Below, piece by piece: positions 61,675 to 64,000 of a stretch of DNA of 64,000 nt. The translations under genes were made by a program, and so were the position numbers. Origin of the DNA: an uncultured Clostridia bacterium (GTDB lineage Bacteria; Bacillota; Clostridia; Oscillospirales; Acutalibacteraceae); NCBI GenBank assembly GCA_904420015.1, contig CAJFTS010000053.1:1-64000 (forward strand). Reading direction: 5' to 3'. Numbering within the stretch: position 1 is the first letter of the stretch; the number at the start of each line of letters is the position of its first letter. The notes under the pieces were generated by a model. The model was not told the DNA's origin, made no database searches, and saw only the letters and a program-made list of their open reading frames with translations.

Positions 61675-62817
61675 TTACAAATCGAACAGCCGAAACCGCC
61701 GGATGTCGATGGCCTTCACCGGGCACATCTCATGGCAGCAATAGCATTTGATACAGGCGGCATAGGAAATGACCGCCTTTTTGTCCTCCACTTGAATGGT
61801 ATGCTGCGGGCAGCTTTCCGCACAGCGGCCGCACCCAATGCAGTCCCTCCTTCGGATGTGGGGCTTCGGGGTCAGCAGCGCCTTGGCCGGACCGCGAAAA
61901 AGCTTGGGAACCCGGGTAAGGAAATCCGTCCCCTGGTTGGCGGCCTTCTTAAAATCCGGCTGCGCAAGGGAGGCGACGGCATCCCCCACAACCGTAATCC
62001 CCTCGACGGAGGAAGGGCAGAGCCCGCGGTCCATCGCCTCTTTGAGCATGGCCACCTGCTCGGGCGGCAGGCCGATGAGGGCGCAGGCTGCCACGTCCGC
62101 CGCGTAAGGGCTGCGGCTGCCCAGCAGCGCCGAAAGCTTACGTGGGTTGCCGCCGGACGGGCCGTTGCCCTCCATTCCCACAATCCCGTCGCAGATGCTT
62201 AAGGTGGGCCGGACCAGCTCGCACAGGTCGACGAGCATCCCGGCAAAATCCTCCGGATTGGGAAACCGGCAGTGCAGCTCCGGCTTTAAAAGCCCCGGCA
62301 CACAGCCGAACAAATTTTTCACGCACCCGGAAAGGGTGGTCATCATATGGGTTTTGAGCTTGGCCACGTCCACCACCACATCCGCCTGCAAAATCGGGTT
62401 GAGGATGGGAAACTCCCGGCAGACCCTGGCCTGGGGGGCGGGCGTCTGGGTGACGCCCACATCCAGGTTGAGGGGGACCTGAAGCTCCCTTGCCATAGCG
62501 GTCATGCCGCAGCCGTCATAAATCCCCTTCAGCCGGGACTGGGTATACTGCCCGCTGGGGCTTTCGGCAATCACCATCTCGGTCACGCCCCGGCGGCGAA
62601 GAGCCGCAACCACCGCAGCCACCACCGACGGATGGGTGGTGGTGGCCTCGTCGGGACGGCGGCGCATGAGCAGGTTGGGCTTGATGACCACCCGCTTTCC
62701 CGGCCCCACCAGCTCCTGTGCGCGCAGGGCGCAGAAGATTTCCTCCACCGCCCCGTCCACCTCGGCCCTGTCGTAGCCGGTACAGCGCTTGAGCGCCACC
62801 AGGGGTTTCTCATCCAT
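61675..62817 (-). CDS. DUF362 protein with 2[4Fe-4S] ferredoxin domain
   Basis: 380 residues. DUF362 domain (about 20-290: RVVIKPNLLMRRRPDEATTTHP, VVDVAKLKTHMMTTLSGCVKNLFGCVPG, GMEGNGPSGG), then a C-terminal bacterial ferredoxin with CIGCGRCAESCP and CIKCYCCHEMCP. Probably an iron-sulfur electron-transfer or flavin-linked redox protein; the reaction is unknown. The ATG overlaps the aminotransferase stop by 8 bases. Frequently found in Clostridia. Confidence 0.88.
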   Translation of the reverse strand: MDEKPLVALKRCTGYDRAEVDGAVEEIFCALRAQELVGPGKRVVIKPNLLMRRRPDEATTTHPSVVAAVVAALRRRGVTEMVIAESPSGQYTQSRLKGIYDGCGMTAMARELQVPLNLDVGVTQTPAPQARVCREFPILNPILQADVVVDVAKLKTHMMTTLSGCVKNLFGCVPGLLKPELHCRFPNPEDFAGMLVDLCELVRPTLSICDGIVGMEGNGPSGGNPRKLSALLGSRSPYAADVAACALIGLPPEQVAMLKEAMDRGLCPSSVEGITVVGDAVASLAQPDFKKAANQGTDFLTRVPKLFRGPAKALLTPKPHIRRRDCIGCGRCAESCPQHTIQVEDKKAVISYAACIKCYCCHEMCPVKAIDIRRFRLFDL

Positions 62818-63997
62818 GCGCCTTCGACTCCTTATGCTCCTGCAAAAACAGCTCAATGCGGTGGAGCGCCTCAATCAGATGGCTGGTGGAATAGCAGTAG
62901 GACACCCGCACAAACCCTTCCCCGCAGTCGCCGAATGCGGTTCCGGGCACCACGGCCACATGCTGGGTATAAAGCAGCCGCTCACAGAATTCCTCCGAGG
63001 TAAGCCCGGTGGATTTGATAGATGGGAAGCAGTAAAAGGCCCCCTGCGGTTCAAAGCAGGTCAGCCCCAGACGGTTGAGCCCATCCACCAGCAGACGGCG
63101 GCGCATGTCGTATTCCTCGCGCATATGTACAATGTCCTCATCGCCGTTGCGGATGGCTTCGACCGCGGCGTACTGGGCGGTGGTCGGCGCGCTCATAATC
63201 GCATACTGATGAAGCTTGGTCATGGCGGACACCAACGGCGCCGGGCCGCACAGATACCCCAGCCGCCAGCCGGTCATGGCATAGGTCTTGGAAAAGCCGC
63301 CGACAAACACCGTGCGCTCCTTCATCCCCTCGATCTGGGCCACCGAGGTGTGCCCGCTTTTGCTGTAGGTCAATTCCCCGTATATTTCATCCGACAGCAC
63401 CAGGATGTTAGTCCCCCGCAAAACCCGGGCGATCCCCTCCAAATCCTCCCGCCGCATGACGGCGCCGGTGGGGTTGTTGGGATACGGAAGGATCAGCAGC
63501 TTGGTTTTCGGGGTGATCTTCTCCCGAAGCTCTTCAGGGGTGAGGCGAAACTGGTTTGCCGCCTTGGTTTCGATGATGACCGGCGTTCCGCCGGCGAGAC
63601 GGGTAATCGGTTCGTAGCAGACAAAGGAAGGCTCCGGAATGAGCACCTCATCCCCGGCGCCGATGACCGAACGGATGCAAAGGTCGATGGCCTCCGACCC
63701 GCCCACCGTGACGAGGATTTCATCCTTTGGTTGGTAAGATAGGCCGAACCGGCGCTGCAAATACCCGCTGATACCCTCCCGCAGGGCGAGCAGGCCGCTG
63801 TTAGAGGTATAATGGGTATGCCCCTTTTCCAACGAATGAATCCCCTCCTGACGGACGTGCCACGGCGTTTGAAAATCCGGCTCGCCGATGGATAGGGAGA
63901 TGACGTCCTCCATCTCAGCCGCTATGTCGAAAAAGCGGCGGATGCCGGACGGCTTGATATCCCGGATGCACTCCGTCAGCAGCGACTGATAGTCCAT
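62810..63997 (-). CDS. Class I/II pyridoxal-phosphate aminotransferase
   Basis: 395 residues from the ATG 4 bases inside the window edge; the frame continues through a GTG at 64000, so a start further out cannot be excluded. Fold type I aminotransferase: ISLSIGEPDF near 34-43, ILPYPNNPTGAV, DEIYGELTY, and the PLP-binding Lys in GGFSKTYAMTGWRLGY. Resembles PatA-like and aspartate aminotransferases. The substrate is not decided by sequence. Its RBS is off the end. Confidence 0.9.
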   Translation of the reverse strand: MDYQSLLTECIRDIKPSGIRRFFDIAAEMEDVISLSIGEPDFQTPWHVRQEGIHSLEKGHTHYTSNSGLLALREGISGYLQRRFGLSYQPKDEILVTVGGSEAIDLCIRSVIGAGDEVLIPEPSFVCYEPITRLAGGTPVIIETKAANQFRLTPEELREKITPKTKLLILPYPNNPTGAVMRREDLEGIARVLRGTNILVLSDEIYGELTYSKSGHTSVAQIEGMKERTVFVGGFSKTYAMTGWRLGYLCGPAPLVSAMTKLHQYAIMSAPTTAQYAAVEAIRNGDEDIVHMREEYDMRRRLLVDGLNRLGLTCFEPQGAFYCFPSIKSTGLTSEEFCERLLYTQHVAVVPGTAFGDCGEGFVRVSYCYSTSHLIEALHRIELFLQEHKESKAHG

Positions 63998-64000
63998 CAC

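Overview
The window reads as chromosomal DNA of a spore-forming, anaerobic, GC-rich member of the Clostridia, most like an Oscillospiraceae/Ruminococcaceae gut bacterium. This is inferred from spoIIE, spoIID and spoIIR, pyruvate formate-lyase with its activase, meso-DAP-type murE, Clostridia-type lipoproteins and strong sigma-A promoters. No phage, plasmid, CRISPR array or intact insertion sequence was recognised.

Layout. 1-1.2 kb: repeat-rich non-coding DNA, then tRNA-Thr and tRNA-Asp. 1.4-8.1 kb: pduL, a secreted putative cell-wall protein, prfB, a RING/zinc-ribbon membrane protein, galU and the rpsF-ssb-rpsR operon. 8.7-11.7 kb: a LysR regulator divergent from a YeiH-type exporter and a thioredoxin-reductase-like flavoprotein without its redox cysteines. 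12.5-29.7 kb (minus strand): the division and cell-wall cluster mraZ-rsmH-ftsL-PBP-murE-murF-mraY-ftsW-murG-murA-divIB, then ftsZ from its own promoter, then spoIIE. The cluster carries no murC, murD or ftsA. 30-33.6 kb: a DUF89 protein, citrate synthase and spoIID.

34-41.3 kb is accessory in character: two small lipoproteins, tRNA-Gly, a Ser/Ala/Cys-rich 77-residue protein, a broken small ORF, a ferritin-like protein, an unknown membrane protein, an AT-rich island (a frameshifted lipoprotein and a Gly/Ser-rich peptide) bracketed by 35-bp direct repeats, a collagen remnant, an intact BclA-like collagen protein and an Smr protein. 41.4-47 kb: a polar amino-acid ABC importer and pflB-pflA. 47-49.3 kb: sseB and a long non-coding stretch with another copy of the repeat family seen at the left edge. 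49.3-54.2 kb: phosphofructokinase, a histidine phosphatase, an AraC regulator, a TraX-like protein and metA. 54.3-58.7 kb: a YesM/YesN-type two-component system with a sugar-binding lipoprotein. 58.8-64 kb: spoIIR, a pentapeptide-repeat protein, a YjbR protein, ispE, a DUF362 ferredoxin and an aminotransferase.

How the parts fit: the dcw cluster makes lipid-linked murein precursor and the divisome. SpoIIE, placed directly behind ftsZ, would link the Z ring to forespore sigma-F activation. SpoIIR and SpoIID act later in engulfment. The collagen, ferritin-like and Ser-rich genes may be spore-surface components. Central metabolism is represented by phosphofructokinase, pyruvate formate-lyase, citrate synthase and PduL.
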